A stretch of 64,000 nucleotides of DNA from Castellaniella sp. (GCA_019104865.1 JAHRWZ010000032.1:1-64000); one strand, 5' to 3'. Positions 7,959 through 18,933 are shown, numbered from the stretch's first letter. Translations and numbers: made by a program. The notes: generated by a model from the sequence alone, not told the origin.

Positions 7959-9857
7959 ATGTTCACCCAGATCGGCATTTTCATTCTGGCCCTCCTGATC
8001 CTGCTGACGGGCAGCCGTCTGCTGCTGACCCTCTGGCTCTGGCCCCGCGTGAAGGCGGCGGGCGGCCCCTGGCCCATCCTGCGCTGGGGACTGCGCATCG
8101 ACCTGAACCAGGTTGCGATGTGGGCGGGCATTCCGGCACTGCTCGCCCCCTGGCTGGCCGATCAGCCAGGCGCCATCCTCGCGGCCGGGATCTGGCTGCA
8201 GATCGTCTGGCTGCTGTTCGTCCTGCTGGAAATCTCCACGCCGCAATTCATCCAGGAATACGACAGCCGACCCAACCGCCTGTACCTGGACTACCTGAAG
8301 TACCCGAAGGAAGTCTTCGGCATGCTCTGGAAAGGCTACAAGCCCGTGCTGGCGGCCGCCGTGATCGTCCTGGCGCTGGCTGCCTGGCTGGGTCATGTCC
8401 TGTTTGCGAACGCGACACCCGATCCCCTGCCCGCCTGGCCCTGGCGCATCGTCCTGACCCTCGTGATCGGGGCAGCCATCGTCCTGGCCATCCGCGGCTC
8501 GCTGGGCCACCGCCCCATCAACCCCGCCTCCGTTGCCTGGTGCGGAGACAGCCTGCTCAATACCCTGCCGCTGAATTCCCTGTACAGCGTGCTGTTCGCC
8601 CTGTACGCCATCAAGAATGAACGGTCGGCGGCGGACGTCTACGGCGATCTGCCCGACGACACCCTGCACACCATCATCCGCGAACAGGCCGGCATCCCGC
8701 CCGGTCCGCCGGAACTGCCGACCCTGCATCCCCAGCCCGCCAGCCAGCGGCCCGCGAGACCCCGCAATCTGGTGCTGATCGTCGAGGAAAGCCTGGGTGC
8801 GCAGTACGTCGGCAATCTGGGGGGCGCGGGGTTGACACCCTGCCTGGACACGCTGGCGGCGACAGGCTGGAACTTCACCCGGGCTTACGCCACCGGCACC
8901 CGGTCGGTACGCGGCCTGGAAGCTGTGACCGCCGGCTTTCCCCCTACCCTGTCCGATGCCGCGCTGCGCCTGACCGACGCGCAAAGCCATTTCTTCACCC
9001 TGGCCCAGCTGCTGCGCCGCCACGGCTACCGTTCGCGATTCATCTATGGCGGCGAAGCCCATTTCGACAACATGAAGAGCTTCTTTCTGGGCAACGGTTT
9101 CGACGAACTGCACGATCTGCCGACGTTTGAATCCCCAGCTTTTGTGGGCACCTGGGGCGCCAGCGACGAGGACATGTTCGACAAGCTGCACGCACTACTG
9201 TCGCAGTCGCGCGATCAGCCCACCCTGCATCTGGCATTTTCCGTCACCAATCACACGCCCTGGGAATATCCGGCCGGACGCATCCCGGTCGACGGGAACC
9301 CGGCCACTGTCCAGAACTCGGTCCGGTATGCGGACTGGGCCATCGGCCGTTTCTTCGAACAGGCGCGCGCCAGCGACTACTGGCGGGACACCGTGTTCCT
9401 GATTGTCGCGGATCACGACGCCCGCGTGGGTGGCGCCCAGCGCATCCCTCTGCGGCATTTCCACATCCCCGCCCTGATCCTGGGCGCCGGGGTCGAACCA
9501 CGGCAGGACGCCCGCGTCATCAGTCAGATCGATCTGCCCACCACCCTGCTGTCGCTGATCGGCATCGACGACGCCCACCCCATGATCGGCCACGACCTGA
9601 CCCGCCCGGGCACGGGCGGACGCGCCATGATGCAGTACGAGGACCACTACGGCTACCTGCGCGAAGACACGCTGGCCGTGCTGGAACCGCACCAGGCGCC
9701 GCTCTTCTTTCGCTATGCCGCGCCGGACACCTACACGCCGCTGGACGCCGACCCCGAACTGGGCCGGATCGCCCTGGCCCACGCGCTCTGGCCCACCTGG
9801 GCCTATCGCCATCAGGCGCATACGCTGCCCGAGCTGCGTCGCGCCACGCCCGGGTGA
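7959..9857 (+). CDS. LTA-synthase-like membrane sulfatase (phosphoglycerol transferase family)
   Basis: This 632-residue inner-membrane protein has about five N-terminal transmembrane helices (to about residue 215) and a periplasmic alkaline-phosphatase-fold domain. Recognisable motifs are NLVLIVEESLGAQYVG (metal ligand Glu), the nucleophile-Thr region YATGTRSVRGLEA, and VADHDARVGG with the C-terminal metal ligands. In Gram-negatives such proteins transfer phosphoglycerol or phosphoethanolamine to periplasmic glucans or lipids (OpgB-like). The substrate cannot be told from sequence. Proximity to pldA suggests a shared envelope-lipid theme. Confidence 0.85.
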   Translation: MFTQIGIFILALLILLTGSRLLLTLWLWPRVKAAGGPWPILRWGLRIDLNQVAMWAGIPALLAPWLADQPGAILAAGIWLQIVWLLFVLLEISTPQFIQEYDSRPNRLYLDYLKYPKEVFGMLWKGYKPVLAAAVIVLALAAWLGHVLFANATPDPLPAWPWRIVLTLVIGAAIVLAIRGSLGHRPINPASVAWCGDSLLNTLPLNSLYSVLFALYAIKNERSAADVYGDLPDDTLHTIIREQAGIPPGPPELPTLHPQPASQRPARPRNLVLIVEESLGAQYVGNLGGAGLTPCLDTLAATGWNFTRAYATGTRSVRGLEAVTAGFPPTLSDAALRLTDAQSHFFTLAQLLRRHGYRSRFIYGGEAHFDNMKSFFLGNGFDELHDLPTFESPAFVGTWGASDEDMFDKLHALLSQSRDQPTLHLAFSVTNHTPWEYPAGRIPVDGNPATVQNSVRYADWAIGRFFEQARASDYWRDTVFLIVADHDARVGGAQRIPLRHFHIPALILGAGVEPRQDARVISQIDLPTTLLSLIGIDDAHPMIGHDLTRPGTGGRAMMQYEDHYGYLREDTLAVLEPHQAPLFFRYAAPDTYTPLDADPELGRIALAHALWPTWAYRHQAHTLPELRRATPG

Positions 9858-9897
9858 GCTTGACGATCATGGTAGAATTTTCCGTTCTGATTTCAGT

Positions 9898-9974
9898 CGG
9901 GGCGTAGCGCAGCCTGGTAGCGCATCTGCTTTGGGAGCAGAGGGTCGCATGTTCGAATCATGTCGCCCCGACCA
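9898..9974 (+). tRNA. tRNA-Pro (anticodon UGG)
   Basis: The acceptor CGGGGCG pairs with CGCCCCG. The anticodon loop is TTTGGGA (anticodon TGG) and the T arm contains GTTCGAATC. The discriminator A and CCA are encoded (9971-9974). A TTGACG at 9860 and TAGAAT at 9873 lie upstream, but with non-standard spacing. No terminator separates it from the DoxX gene 19 bases on. Confidence 0.96.
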
Positions 9975-9993
9975 ACACAATCAAGGAACCCGC

Positions 9994-10401
9994 ATGTCTT
10001 CCACCACTGATGATCTTGGCAAACTCATCCTGCGTCTGGTTCTAGGCATCCTGGTCCTGCTGCATGGCCTGTCCAAACTGGACAGCGGCATCGGCTGGAT
10101 CGGCGGTATGCTTCAGGGGCACGGCCTGCCGGGTTTCGTGTCGTATGGCGTCTATATCGGCGAAGTCCTTGCGCCTATCCTGGTGATCCTGGGCCTCTGG
10201 GCGCGCCTGGGCGGCATTCTCATTGCCATCAACATGCTGTTCGCCTTCGGGCTCGTCCACGCCCACGACCTGCTCACGCTGGGCAAGAGCGGTGGCTGGG
10301 CGATGGAACTGCAGGGCATGTACCTGTTCGCGGGCCTCGTGGTCGCGCTGCTGGGCGCCGGTGCCTACAGCCTGGGCGGACGCAACGGCCGCTGCAACTG
10401 A
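9994..10401 (+). CDS. DoxX-family membrane protein
   Basis: This 135-residue protein has four hydrophobic segments typical of DoxX: LILRLVLGILVLLHGLSKL, YIGEVLAPILVILGLWARLG, ILIAINMLFAFGLV and LFAGLVVALLGAGAY. DoxX proteins sit in the inner membrane and have been linked to thiol and redox stress and electron transfer, but the function is poorly defined. The ATG at 9994 follows CAAGGAACC. It probably shares a transcript with tRNA-Pro. It converges on the histidine kinase gene without a clear terminator between them. Confidence 0.85.
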   Translation: MSSTTDDLGKLILRLVLGILVLLHGLSKLDSGIGWIGGMLQGHGLPGFVSYGVYIGEVLAPILVILGLWARLGGILIAINMLFAFGLVHAHDLLTLGKSGGWAMELQGMYLFAGLVVALLGAGAYSLGGRNGRCN

Positions 10402-10424
10402 TTCAGCACCGACACGCGGACCCG

Positions 10425-11794
10425 CTAGGCGGCGGGCAGCGTCACCACCACACAGGCGCCGCCCAGTTCACTGGTTTCGATCCGGGCCCATCCGCCATAC
10501 AGGTCGGCCAGATCGCGCACGATCCCCAATCCCAACCCTGAGCCCGGCGTGCGTTCGTCGGCGCGCTTGCCCCGCTCGAAAACTGCTTCCGCCCGCTCGG
10601 GGCTGAGCCCCGGGCCATCGTCCTCTACCCGGATTTCCAGTTCGCCATCCAGGCGGCGGGCCGTGACCCGGACCCGCTTGCGGGCCCACTTGCCCGCATT
10701 GTCCAGGATATTGCCCAGCATTTCCTGGAAGTCCTGGGATTCTCCCCGGAAGGCGAGATCGTCCGCCACCCCGCTCAGGTCATAAGTCAGATTGCGCTCG
10801 GCATGCACGCGGACCATCACACGCACCAGGCCTTGCAGCAAAGGCAGGATCGGGCTGCGCAGCCCGGTCATGCGGACCGCCGCAGCCGCCCGCGCATGGG
10901 CCAGGTGGTAGTCCACCTGACGGCGCGCGGCATCCACCTGTTCGGTGATCAGGCGCGGCAGCGCCGGATCAGCGGCCGCCGCCGCATTGGCCATGACGGC
11001 CAACGGCGTCTTCAGGGCATGCGCCAGATTGCCAGCCTGCTGACGGGCACGTTCCAGGCCCTGGGCATTGCGATGCAACACCTGATTGAAATCATCGACC
11101 AGCGGCTGAACCTCGGTCGGGAAAACCCCTTCGATCCGTTCCGCCCTCCCTTGGCGCAAGTCCGCCAGGCGCTGGCGCAGACGCGCCAGGGGCCGCAATC
11201 CATACCCCACCTGCATCCAGGCCGCAAACGCCATCCCCAGCACGAGCACGCCCAAGGCCATCCCCAGCATCTGGTTGAACCGGCTGATCGGCTCGGCCAG
11301 CAGGGCCTGGTCGGCCGCCACCGACAGCACCAGATCTTCATAAGGGCCGTCAGCCGGCTCGACTTCGCGAACGCGCAGCTGCAGTTCGGTGCCGCCCGGC
11401 CCTGGTGCCTGGGTCCGCAGATCCTGGCCTGGCGTCAGGTCCGGATACAGGAGGGGCAGGCGCGCATCCCACAACGAGCGGGACCGCAGCTGCTCCGCCG
11501 GCCGTCCATTCTGGGCCGGGACGGAGATCTGCCAATACAGCCCCGAGTACGGGTGGGTGAAGCGCGGGTCGCTGGGCAGGGACGCCAACGAGACCTGGCC
11601 GCCATCGGTGATCTGCAGCTGCGCCGTGAGCTGGTCCAGATGAATGTTGAGTTCGGATTGCAACTGCGCCAGGATGTGCTGGCGAAACAGCTGCTGGATC
11701 CCCCACCCCGCCACCGCCACACTGAGCAGCGCCCAGGCCAGCACACCCGCCAGCAGACGCAGGCGCAGGGACCGATAGCGCGCCTCCAGCCGCT

Positions 11795-11798
<4 letters not shown>
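10425..11798 (-). CDS. Two-component sensor histidine kinase
   Basis: This 457-residue inner-membrane kinase has transmembrane helices at about 14-36 and 176-197 around a periplasmic sensor region. A HAMP-like linker follows, then a HisKA domain with phospho-acceptor H260 (NLAHALKTPL) and an ATPase domain with an LDNAGKWARK N-box and DDGPG and GSGLGLGIV glycine boxes. It is PhoQ/QseC-like in layout. Its start overlaps the response-regulator stop by 4 bases, giving an operon PepSY-regulator-kinase. The PepSY neighbour suggests metal or envelope sensing, which is inference. Confidence 0.92.
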
Positions 11799-12459
<661 letters not shown>

Positions 12460-12463
<4 letters not shown>

Positions 12464-12825
12464 CGATGTCTTTCCTCGCCGCGCAGGGGGCGGCGTCCCA
12501 CCGATGATATCCGGCCCGTGTGCGCATCGACCCTGATCTTGATCAGACGACCCTGATCCTGAAGAATCTTGAGTTCGTACACCCACTGGCCATCGCACGG
12601 CGGCGCACCCGCGCAATCGCTAATGCCGTCCTCTTCCTCGAATTCGACCTTCAGCACCTGGCCCGGGTAGTCCTTGGCGACCCGCGCCAGGACGTCCTGC
12701 AGGGGCAGAACTTCGCCGAGTTGCTGCAGGCGTTCCGCCTGTGCACGATCATGGTTATGGGCCGGCGCGCCCGTCGCCCACAAGCCGAGGGCCAGCACAC
12801 CGGCCAGCACGCTGCGACGTCGCAT
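12460..12825 (-). CDS. PepSY-domain periplasmic protein
   Basis: This 121-residue protein has a signal peptide (MRRRSVLAGVLALGLWATGAPA, cleaved around 22) and one PepSY domain. The domain runs LQDVLARVAKDYPGQVLKVEFEEEDG, then WVYELKILQDQGRLIKIRVDAHTG. PepSY proteins next to two-component genes are common and are thought to modulate the sensor or be its target. It is first in the operon, overlapping the regulator by 4 bases. The two Cys around residues 71-76 (CAGAPPC) could form a disulfide. Confidence 0.9.
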
Positions 12826-12888
12826 GACAGGACTCCTCCGAGGTCGGATGCCCGTACAGTAGCAGGAAGGCGATGAATGTGGGATGAA

Positions 12889-13671
12889 TTACCCAAACCT
12901 GCCTGTGATGTAGTCCTCGGTTTCCTTGCGGGTGGGCTTCACGAAGATTTGATCCGTCGGGCCGAACTCCATCAGCTCGCCCAGGTACATATAGGCGGTG
13001 TAATCGGAGCAGCGCGCCGCCTGCTGCATGTTGTGGGTGACAATCACGACCGTGTAGTCATCCTTCAATTCGGCGATCAGTTCCTCGATCTTGGCTGTGG
13101 AGATCGGATCCAAAGCCGAACACGGCTCGTCGAGCAGCAGGACCTCGGGTTTGATGGCGACCCCGCGGGCGATGCACAACCGCTGCTGCTGCCCGCCGGA
13201 CAGGCCGTTGCCGCTCTGGCCGAGCTTGTCCTTGACCTCGTTCCAGAGCGCTGCCTTGGTCAGGGCCCATTCCACCCGCTCGTCCATTTCGCCCTTGCTG
13301 AGCCGCTCGAACAGACGCACACCAAAAGCGATGTTGTCGTAGATGCTCATGGGGAATGGCGTGGGCTTCTGGAACACCATGCCGACCTTGGCCCGGATCA
13401 GGGAAATATCCAGACGCGAATTCAGCAGGTTCTCGCCATCCAGTTCGATGGTGCCCTCGGCTCGCTGACCGGGGTAGAGCTCGAACATGCGGTTCATCGT
13501 CCGCAACAAGGTGGATTTGCCACACCCCGACGGACCGATGAAGGCCGTGACCTTGTTTTCCGCGACGTTCATGTTGATGTCGCGCAGGGCATGGAAGCTG
13601 CCGTAATAGAAATTCAGGTGACGCACGGCGATCTTGGTGCGTTCTGGGGCGGCGGTCGGATGCGGGTTCAT
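12889..13671 (-). CDS. pstB: Phosphate ABC transporter ATP-binding protein PstB
   Basis: The protein is 260 residues from the ATG at 13671; a TTG 12 bases upstream is a less likely start. Walker [10 protein letters not shown], signature [14 protein letters not shown] and Walker B VLLLDEP are intact, and the C-terminus [14 protein letters not shown] is the family hallmark. It powers high-affinity phosphate import with PstA and PstC. It is last in the minus-strand pstSCAB cluster. phoU, which often follows pstB, is not here; the PepSY two-component operon comes next. Confidence 0.97.
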   Translation of the reverse strand: MNPHPTAAPERTKIAVRHLNFYYGSFHALRDINMNVAENKVTAFIGPSGCGKSTLLRTMNRMFELYPGQRAEGTIELDGENLLNSRLDISLIRAKVGMVFQKPTPFPMSIYDNIAFGVRLFERLSKGEMDERVEWALTKAALWNEVKDKLGQSGNGLSGGQQQRLCIARGVAIKPEVLLLDEPCSALDPISTAKIEELIAELKDDYTVVIVTHNMQQAARCSDYTAYMYLGELMEFGPTDQIFVKPTRKETEDYITGRFG

Positions 13672-13689
13672 GGTCGGAATCAAGACGGA

Positions 13690-14550
13690 TTATTTACGAA
13701 ACAGGCTGCGGGCCACGATGTTGATCCCCAGCACCAGCAGGGTGATCAACGCCGCGCCGGCCCAGGCCAGCCGGTTCCAGTCCTCGAAGGGGCTGGCCGC
13801 ATACTGGAAGATGACCACCGGCAGGTTGGCGATCGGGGCATTCATGTTCAGCGACATGAACTGATTATTCAAGGCCGTGAACAGCAGCGGCGCTGTTTCC
13901 CCGGCGATCCGGGCCACCGCCAGCAGGATGCCGGTGATGATACCCGAGCGCGCGGCACGATAGCAGATGAACACCACTACGCGCCATTGCGGGCAGCCCA
14001 GGGCGGCGGCGGCTTCACGCAGGCTGTTGGGCACCAGGCAGAGCATGTTGTCGGTCGTCCGCACGACCACGGGAATCACCAGGATCGCCAGCGCGAAGGC
14101 GCCGGCCCAGCCGGAATAGTGGCCGACCTGCGCCACATAGACGGCGTAGATGAACAGGCCGATCACGATCGAGGGCGCCGACAGCAGGACGTCGTTCAGG
14201 AACCGTGTGGCGGGGGCCAGCCAGCCCCGGCGGCCGTATTCGGCCAGATAGGTTCCCGCCAGCACGCCGATCGGCGTGCCGATCAGTGTGCCCACCGCCG
14301 ACATCAGCACGCTGCCGACGATGGCGTTCAGCAGGCCGCCGGTCTGCCCCGGCGGGGGCGTGCTTTCCAGCAGCAGGGCAAAGGACAGCGCGCTGCCGCC
14401 CTTGAGGAGCAGCGTGGCGATGATCCATGCCAGCCAGAACAGGCCGGACCCGAGCGCCAGCCCGGACAGGCCGAGCATCACGCGGTTGAACCGCCGACGG
14501 CGGCGATAGATCGGGTTGCTCTGGACGATGGAAGAGTCGGAAACGGGCAT
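13690..14550 (-). CDS. pstA: Phosphate ABC transporter permease PstA
   Basis: This 286-residue inner-membrane permease has six predicted helices. The EAA-type loop ([17 protein letters not shown]) docks PstB. The N-terminal [15 protein letters not shown] motif is typical of PstA. Fourteen bases separate it from pstC and about 18 from pstB, consistent with one transcript. Confidence 0.96.
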   Translation of the reverse strand: MPVSDSSIVQSNPIYRRRRRFNRVMLGLSGLALGSGLFWLAWIIATLLLKGGSALSFALLLESTPPPGQTGGLLNAIVGSVLMSAVGTLIGTPIGVLAGTYLAEYGRRGWLAPATRFLNDVLLSAPSIVIGLFIYAVYVAQVGHYSGWAGAFALAILVIPVVVRTTDNMLCLVPNSLREAAAALGCPQWRVVVFICYRAARSGIITGILLAVARIAGETAPLLFTALNNQFMSLNMNAPIANLPVVIFQYAASPFEDWNRLAWAGAALITLLVLGINIVARSLFRK

Positions 14551-14563
14551 GAACGATCCGGTA

Positions 14564-15499
14564 TCAGGCGCCTTCTTTGCGCGATAGTTGCAACAGCATG
14601 AACTTGGACAAGGCCAGGACGACCGTGGTGATCAGGAACAGGATCAGGCCGAGTTCCAGCAAGGCGGATTTCTGCAGGCCGCCGGCCTCGTTGAATTCGT
14701 TGGCCAGGGCTGATGCGATGGAATTGGAAGGCGAAAAGAGCGAGGTCGGCAGATTGAAGGCGTTGCCGATCACGAAGGTGACCGCCATGGTCTCGCCCAG
14801 CGCCCGTCCAAGTCCCAGCATGATACCGCCAATGACGCCGTGCTTGGTGTATGGCAGCACGACTTTCCAGACGACTTCCCAGGTGGTGCTGCCCAGTCCG
14901 TAAGCGGATTCCTTCAGCAGCGCGGGCACCTGCTCGAACACGTCGCGCATCACGGCCGTGATGAACGGAATGATCATGATGGACAGGATCAGCCCCGCGG
15001 TGAACAGGCCGATACCCATCGGCGGGCCGGCAAACAGATTTTCCAGGATGGGGACGCCGTCGGCCAGATCGACGATGCCGGGTTGCAAATATTCCTGGAA
15101 CAGCGGCACGAAGACGAACAGTCCCCACATGCCATAGATGATGGATGGGATCGCGGCCAGCATTTCGATGGCGGTCCCCAATGGCCGACGCACCCAGGCC
15201 GGGGCCAGTTCCGTCAGGAACATGGCAATACCGAAGGACACCGGAACAGCGATCAGCAAGGCCAGCAGCGCGCTCAGGACGGTCCCCAGGATCGGCACCA
15301 GGGCCCCGAAATGCTGACGAACCGGATCCCAATCATTGGTCCACAAAAAGGCAAAACCGTACTGGACGATCGTGCCTCGACTGCCGTAAATCAGGGACAC
15401 CATGATGCCCGCCAGCAGGATGAAGACCAGAAACGCAAATGCCCGGGTCAGGTGTCGGAATCCCGCGTCAACCAAGAGATTGCGTTGTTTATTGATCAT
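14564..15499 (-). CDS. pstC: Phosphate ABC transporter permease PstC
   Basis: The permease is 311 residues from the ATG at 15499 ([21 protein letters not shown]). A TTG start 30 bases upstream is possible but less likely. Six transmembrane segments are seen, with the PstC-type periplasmic stretch [16 protein letters not shown] and cytoplasmic loop [20 protein letters not shown]. It is separated from pstS by about 160 bases that include a hairpin, as often seen where pstS is expressed above the membrane components. Confidence 0.96.
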   Translation of the reverse strand: MINKQRNLLVDAGFRHLTRAFAFLVFILLAGIMVSLIYGSRGTIVQYGFAFLWTNDWDPVRQHFGALVPILGTVLSALLALLIAVPVSFGIAMFLTELAPAWVRRPLGTAIEMLAAIPSIIYGMWGLFVFVPLFQEYLQPGIVDLADGVPILENLFAGPPMGIGLFTAGLILSIMIIPFITAVMRDVFEQVPALLKESAYGLGSTTWEVVWKVVLPYTKHGVIGGIMLGLGRALGETMAVTFVIGNAFNLPTSLFSPSNSIASALANEFNEAGGLQKSALLELGLILFLITTVVLALSKFMLLQLSRKEGA

Positions 15500-15579
15500 G
15501 AAGAAAGGTTCCGTGGTCACGGGGCACAAGGAAACAGCCGCCCCGATCGGACTTCAAAAACCAGTATTTTCCCACAAAC

Positions 15580-15600
15580 AGGGCGGCTGTCAGCCGCCCT
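15580..15600 (-). terminator. Intercistronic hairpin between pstS and pstC
   Basis: AGGGCGGCTG and CAGCCGCCCT form a 10-bp stem around a single T (realistically a 9-bp stem with a 3-base loop). On the minus strand it is followed only by TGTTTGTGGG, so it is more likely a partial terminator or an mRNA-stabilising 3' end for pstS than a full stop. Confidence 0.5.
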
Positions 15601-15657
15601 GGATTTACACTAGCTGACCCATGGGGGGCCAGCCCTCATGCGGATCGTCCGCTACGA

Positions 15658-16704
15658 TCAGGGCCAGACAGCCTTGCCGTCTTCACCCTTGATCTTCTCG
15701 GCCCAGAGGTCGCGAATCTGCTTCGTCACCGAATCCGGCAGCGGCACGTAATCGAGTTCGCGCGCCATATCGCCGCCATTCTTCCAGGCCCAGTCGAAGA
15801 AAGCCAGCACTTCGTGCGCCTGCTTCACGTTGGGCTGCTTGGCATGCACCAGGATGAAGGTTGCGGATGTCACAGGCCAGGAATCGGCGCCGGGCTCATT
15901 GTTGAGCACCAACCCCATGCCAGGCGCCGACGACCAGTCTGCATGGCCCGCGGCTGCGGCAAAAGCCTTCTGAGCCGGCTGCACGAACTTGCCGTCCCGG
16001 TTTTGCAGCTGCGCCCAGGCCAGCCCATTCTGGTGGGCGTAGGCGTATTCCACATAGCCGATCGAGTTGGCCAGTTGGCGCACGTAGGCGGAGACGCCTT
16101 CGTTGCCCTTGCCGCCCTGACCCGTGGGCCACTTCACAGCCTTGCCTTGACCGACTTGTTCCTTCCAGGCCGGGGAGACCTGGGACAGGTAATTCGTCCA
16201 GCCAAAGGTCGTGCCTGAACCATCGGACCGGTGCACCACCACGATGTCCTTGGCCGGCAGCGTCAGGCCCGAATTCAGGCCCGCGATCGCGGGATCGTTC
16301 CACTTCTTGATCTTGCCCAGGAAGATGTCGGCCAAAACCGGGCCGGTGAGCTTGAGTTGCCCAGCCTTGATCCCCTCGACGTTGACGACCGGCACTGTGC
16401 CGCCGATGACCGCCGGGAACTGGACCAGACCATGCTTTTGCAGATCATCGGGCTTCATCGGATCGTCCGAAGCGCCGAAGTCGACCGTCTTGGCGATGAT
16501 CTGCTGCTGACCGCCGCCCGAACCGATGGACTGATAATTGATGCGATTGCCGCTGGTTTCCTGATATTTGGCGGCCCACTTCGCATAGATTGGGTAGGGG
16601 AAAGAGGCGCCGGCCCCCGTCAGGTCGGCGGCAAACGCCGACGCGCCTGCAGCCGCCATCAGCGTCAGGCCCGTTGCGCATTGAACCAGCATCCGTTTCA
16701 ACAT
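15658..16704 (-). CDS. pstS: Phosphate-binding periplasmic protein PstS
   Basis: The protein is 348 residues from the ATG at 16704, which follows an AGGAA ribosome-binding site; longer frames upstream cover the promoter. The signal peptide MLKRMLVQCATGLTLMAAAG ends at AFA before ADLTGAGASFPYP. The conserved motifs TGAGASFP, NYQSIGSGGG, DFGASDDPM and VVHRSDGSGTT form the phosphate site. It delivers phosphate to PstCA. A Pho box sits 75 bases upstream, so induction by phosphate starvation through PhoB is expected. Confidence 0.97.
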   Translation of the reverse strand: MLKRMLVQCATGLTLMAAAGASAFAADLTGAGASFPYPIYAKWAAKYQETSGNRINYQSIGSGGGQQQIIAKTVDFGASDDPMKPDDLQKHGLVQFPAVIGGTVPVVNVEGIKAGQLKLTGPVLADIFLGKIKKWNDPAIAGLNSGLTLPAKDIVVVHRSDGSGTTFGWTNYLSQVSPAWKEQVGQGKAVKWPTGQGGKGNEGVSAYVRQLANSIGYVEYAYAHQNGLAWAQLQNRDGKFVQPAQKAFAAAAGHADWSSAPGMGLVLNNEPGADSWPVTSATFILVHAKQPNVKQAHEVLAFFDWAWKNGGDMARELDYVPLPDSVTKQIRDLWAEKIKGEDGKAVWP

Positions 16705-16762
16705 ATGGAAAATTCCTGTGTGGATGATCAAATGTGACGGATTCCACATCCGTCAGGACTGC

Positions 16763-16796
16763 ATGGTAAAGATACCGTGTGACAGTTTGATGACAG
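16763..16796 (-). promoter_or_regulatory. PhoB-dependent pstS promoter with Pho box
   Basis: On the minus strand CTGTCATCAAACTGTCAC (16779-16796) differs from the Pho box consensus CTGTCATAAAACTGTCAC at one position. A -10 element TACCAT (16763-16768) lies exactly 10 bases after it, the spacing seen in E. coli Pho promoters where the box replaces the -35. Confidence 0.88.
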
Positions 16797-16849
16797 ACTG
16801 ACGCCGCCTCCCGACTCGCGGCCCGCAGGGGGCTGTCATATATCCGAAA

Positions 16850-18919
16850 TCACACCAACCGCGCCATCAAATATTGGTGCAGATTGAACGCCGGCCGGCG
16901 GTTGCGCACGCGCTGGTAGCGGCCGTCCGGCTGGGCGGCCCAGGCCAGCTGATTGTCGCGCCAGGCGAACGTGAAGGACTCGTCGATCACACGGCGGCGC
17001 AAGGTCTTGTCCAGCACCGGGAAGGCCAGTTCGACCCGGCGCAGGAAATTGCGGTCCATCCAGTCCGCCGAGGACAGATACAACGGTTCGGCGCCATCCT
17101 GATAGAAATAGAATACCCGGGAATGCTCCAGGAAGCGGCCGATGATCGAGCGCACCTGGATGTTTTCCGACAAACCGGGCACCCCCGCCTGCAGCGCGCA
17201 GGCCCCGCGCACGATCAGATCGATGCGCACGCCGGCCTGGCTGGCCTCGTACAGGGCCTTGATGACGGTGGGTTCCAGCAGGGAATTCATCTTGGCGCGG
17301 ATTCGGGCCCGCTTGCCGGCGCGCGCGAACTCGGTTTCCGAGCGGATCAGGTTGAGCACGGTTTCATGCAGCGTGAATGGAGACTGCAACAGCAGTTTCA
17401 GTTCGCGGCGCGCACCCAGTCCGGTCAGCAGGGAAAAGACCTGATCCATGTCCTCGCAGATCGACGGATTGGCGGTCAGCAGACCGAAGTCGGTATAGAG
17501 TTTGGCCGTGCGCTGGTGATAGTTGCCGGTTCCCAGATGCCCGTAACGCCGGATGCGGCCGTCTTCGCGCCGCAGGACCAGGGCCATCTTGGCATGGGTC
17601 TTGTGCCCCACGACGCCGTAGCTGACATGCGCGCCGACCTCTTCCAGGCGGGCGGCCCAGTTGATGTTGGTCTGTTCATCGAAACGCGCCATGAGTTCCA
17701 CCACCACGGTGACTTCCTTGCCGGCACGGGCGGCCGACAGCAGCAGCCCCATCAGTTCGGAGTCCTCGCCCGTGCGATAGATGGTCTGTTTGATTGCCAC
17801 CACCTGGGGGTCCAGCGCCGCCGCCTGCAAAAACATGAGGACCGGCTGAAAGGACTGGTAGGGATGATGCAGCAGGTGGTCGCGGGCGGCAATCGCCGCG
17901 AACAGGGTCTCCGGGCGCTGCATGTCGCCATCGAACGGCGCCGGAATCCGGGGACGGAACACCGGGTATTCCAGGTCGGGCCGGCTGACCCGGTTGCACA
18001 GCTGCATGAGGCGGGTCAGATTCACCGGACCGTTGACCCGATAGGTATCGGCCGGCCCCAGGTTGAATTCCCGTTGCAGGAAGAGTTCCAGGTCCGGGGG
18101 CAGCGCATGGGCGATCTCAAGCCGCACCGAGGCGCCGAAATTGCGCTGCGAGAGTTCGCCCTGCAGCGCCTGCCGCAGATTGGTGATTTCGTCCTCGTCG
18201 ACGAACAGGTCGCTGTTGCGGGTGACCCGCCATTGATAGCAGCCCTGCACGTTCATGCCGGGGAACAGATCCCCCACGAAGGCATTGATCAGCGTGGTGA
18301 GCAACATGAACCCGTCGGGAATCCCGGAGATCTCGGGCGGCACCTTGACCATGCGCGGCAGAGCGCGAGGCGCCTGCACGATGGCGATGTGGCCCTCGCG
18401 GCCGAAGGCGTCCTCGCCGCTGAGGGACACGATGAAATTCAGGCTCTTGTTGTAGACCCGGGGGAAGGGATGCGCCGGATCCAGGCCGATCGGGGTCAGC
18501 AGCGGCATCACGTCGCGCAGGAACACACCGTAGGCCCATTCCCGCTGCAGATCCGTCCAGCCGGTGGAATAGATCAGACCCACGCCCACTTCCATGAGCC
18601 GGGGCATGACTTCACCCGTCAGCAGGCGGTTTTGCCGGTCGACCAGCACATGGGCCGCCCGCTGCACACGGTCGAAGGCCTCGCCGGGCGTCATGCCGTC
18701 GGCACTCCGTAATTCGGGCGTCTGGCGCTGCTGCTCTTTCAAGCTGGCCATCCGGATTTCGAAGAACTCGTCCAGGTTGGACCCCACGATGCAGAGATAT
18801 CGCAGGCGTTCGAGCGCGGGCACATCCGGGCGTTCGGCCATGGACAATACCCGCTCGTTGAACTTCAGGACCGACAGTTCGCGGTTCAAAAGGGTTGGCG
18901 TTTCTTCCGCGCCTCGCAT
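16850..18919 (-). CDS. ppk: Polyphosphate kinase
   Basis: Polyphosphate kinase 1 reversibly makes polyphosphate from ATP. The start at 18919 (MRGAEETPTLLNRELSVLKF) follows CTGGAGTCCCC and gives 689 residues, the family's normal size; an upstream extension is not supported. Motifs include LNRELSVLKFNERVL and SNLDEFFEIRM at the N-terminus, RDHLLHHPYQSF, and RRYGHLGTGNYHQRTAKLYTD with the phospho-histidine. A PLD-like catalytic core follows. It is divergent from ppx. Confidence 0.96.
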   Translation of the reverse strand: MRGAEETPTLLNRELSVLKFNERVLSMAERPDVPALERLRYLCIVGSNLDEFFEIRMASLKEQQRQTPELRSADGMTPGEAFDRVQRAAHVLVDRQNRLLTGEVMPRLMEVGVGLIYSTGWTDLQREWAYGVFLRDVMPLLTPIGLDPAHPFPRVYNKSLNFIVSLSGEDAFGREGHIAIVQAPRALPRMVKVPPEISGIPDGFMLLTTLINAFVGDLFPGMNVQGCYQWRVTRNSDLFVDEDEITNLRQALQGELSQRNFGASVRLEIAHALPPDLELFLQREFNLGPADTYRVNGPVNLTRLMQLCNRVSRPDLEYPVFRPRIPAPFDGDMQRPETLFAAIAARDHLLHHPYQSFQPVLMFLQAAALDPQVVAIKQTIYRTGEDSELMGLLLSAARAGKEVTVVVELMARFDEQTNINWAARLEEVGAHVSYGVVGHKTHAKMALVLRREDGRIRRYGHLGTGNYHQRTAKLYTDFGLLTANPSICEDMDQVFSLLTGLGARRELKLLLQSPFTLHETVLNLIRSETEFARAGKRARIRAKMNSLLEPTVIKALYEASQAGVRIDLIVRGACALQAGVPGLSENIQVRSIIGRFLEHSRVFYFYQDGAEPLYLSSADWMDRNFLRRVELAFPVLDKTLRRRVIDESFTFAWRDNQLAWAAQPDGRYQRVRNRRPAFNLHQYLMARLV

Positions 18920-18933
18920 GGGGACTCCAGTTC

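Noticed and set aside
12877-14601. A 574-codon frame antisense to pstB and pstA
   Set aside because: Low-complexity shadow of two canonical genes.
16835-16852. A second CTGTCATATA half Pho box upstream of ppk's end
   Set aside because: Only the first half-site matches, it is oriented away from pstS and has no gene to serve.
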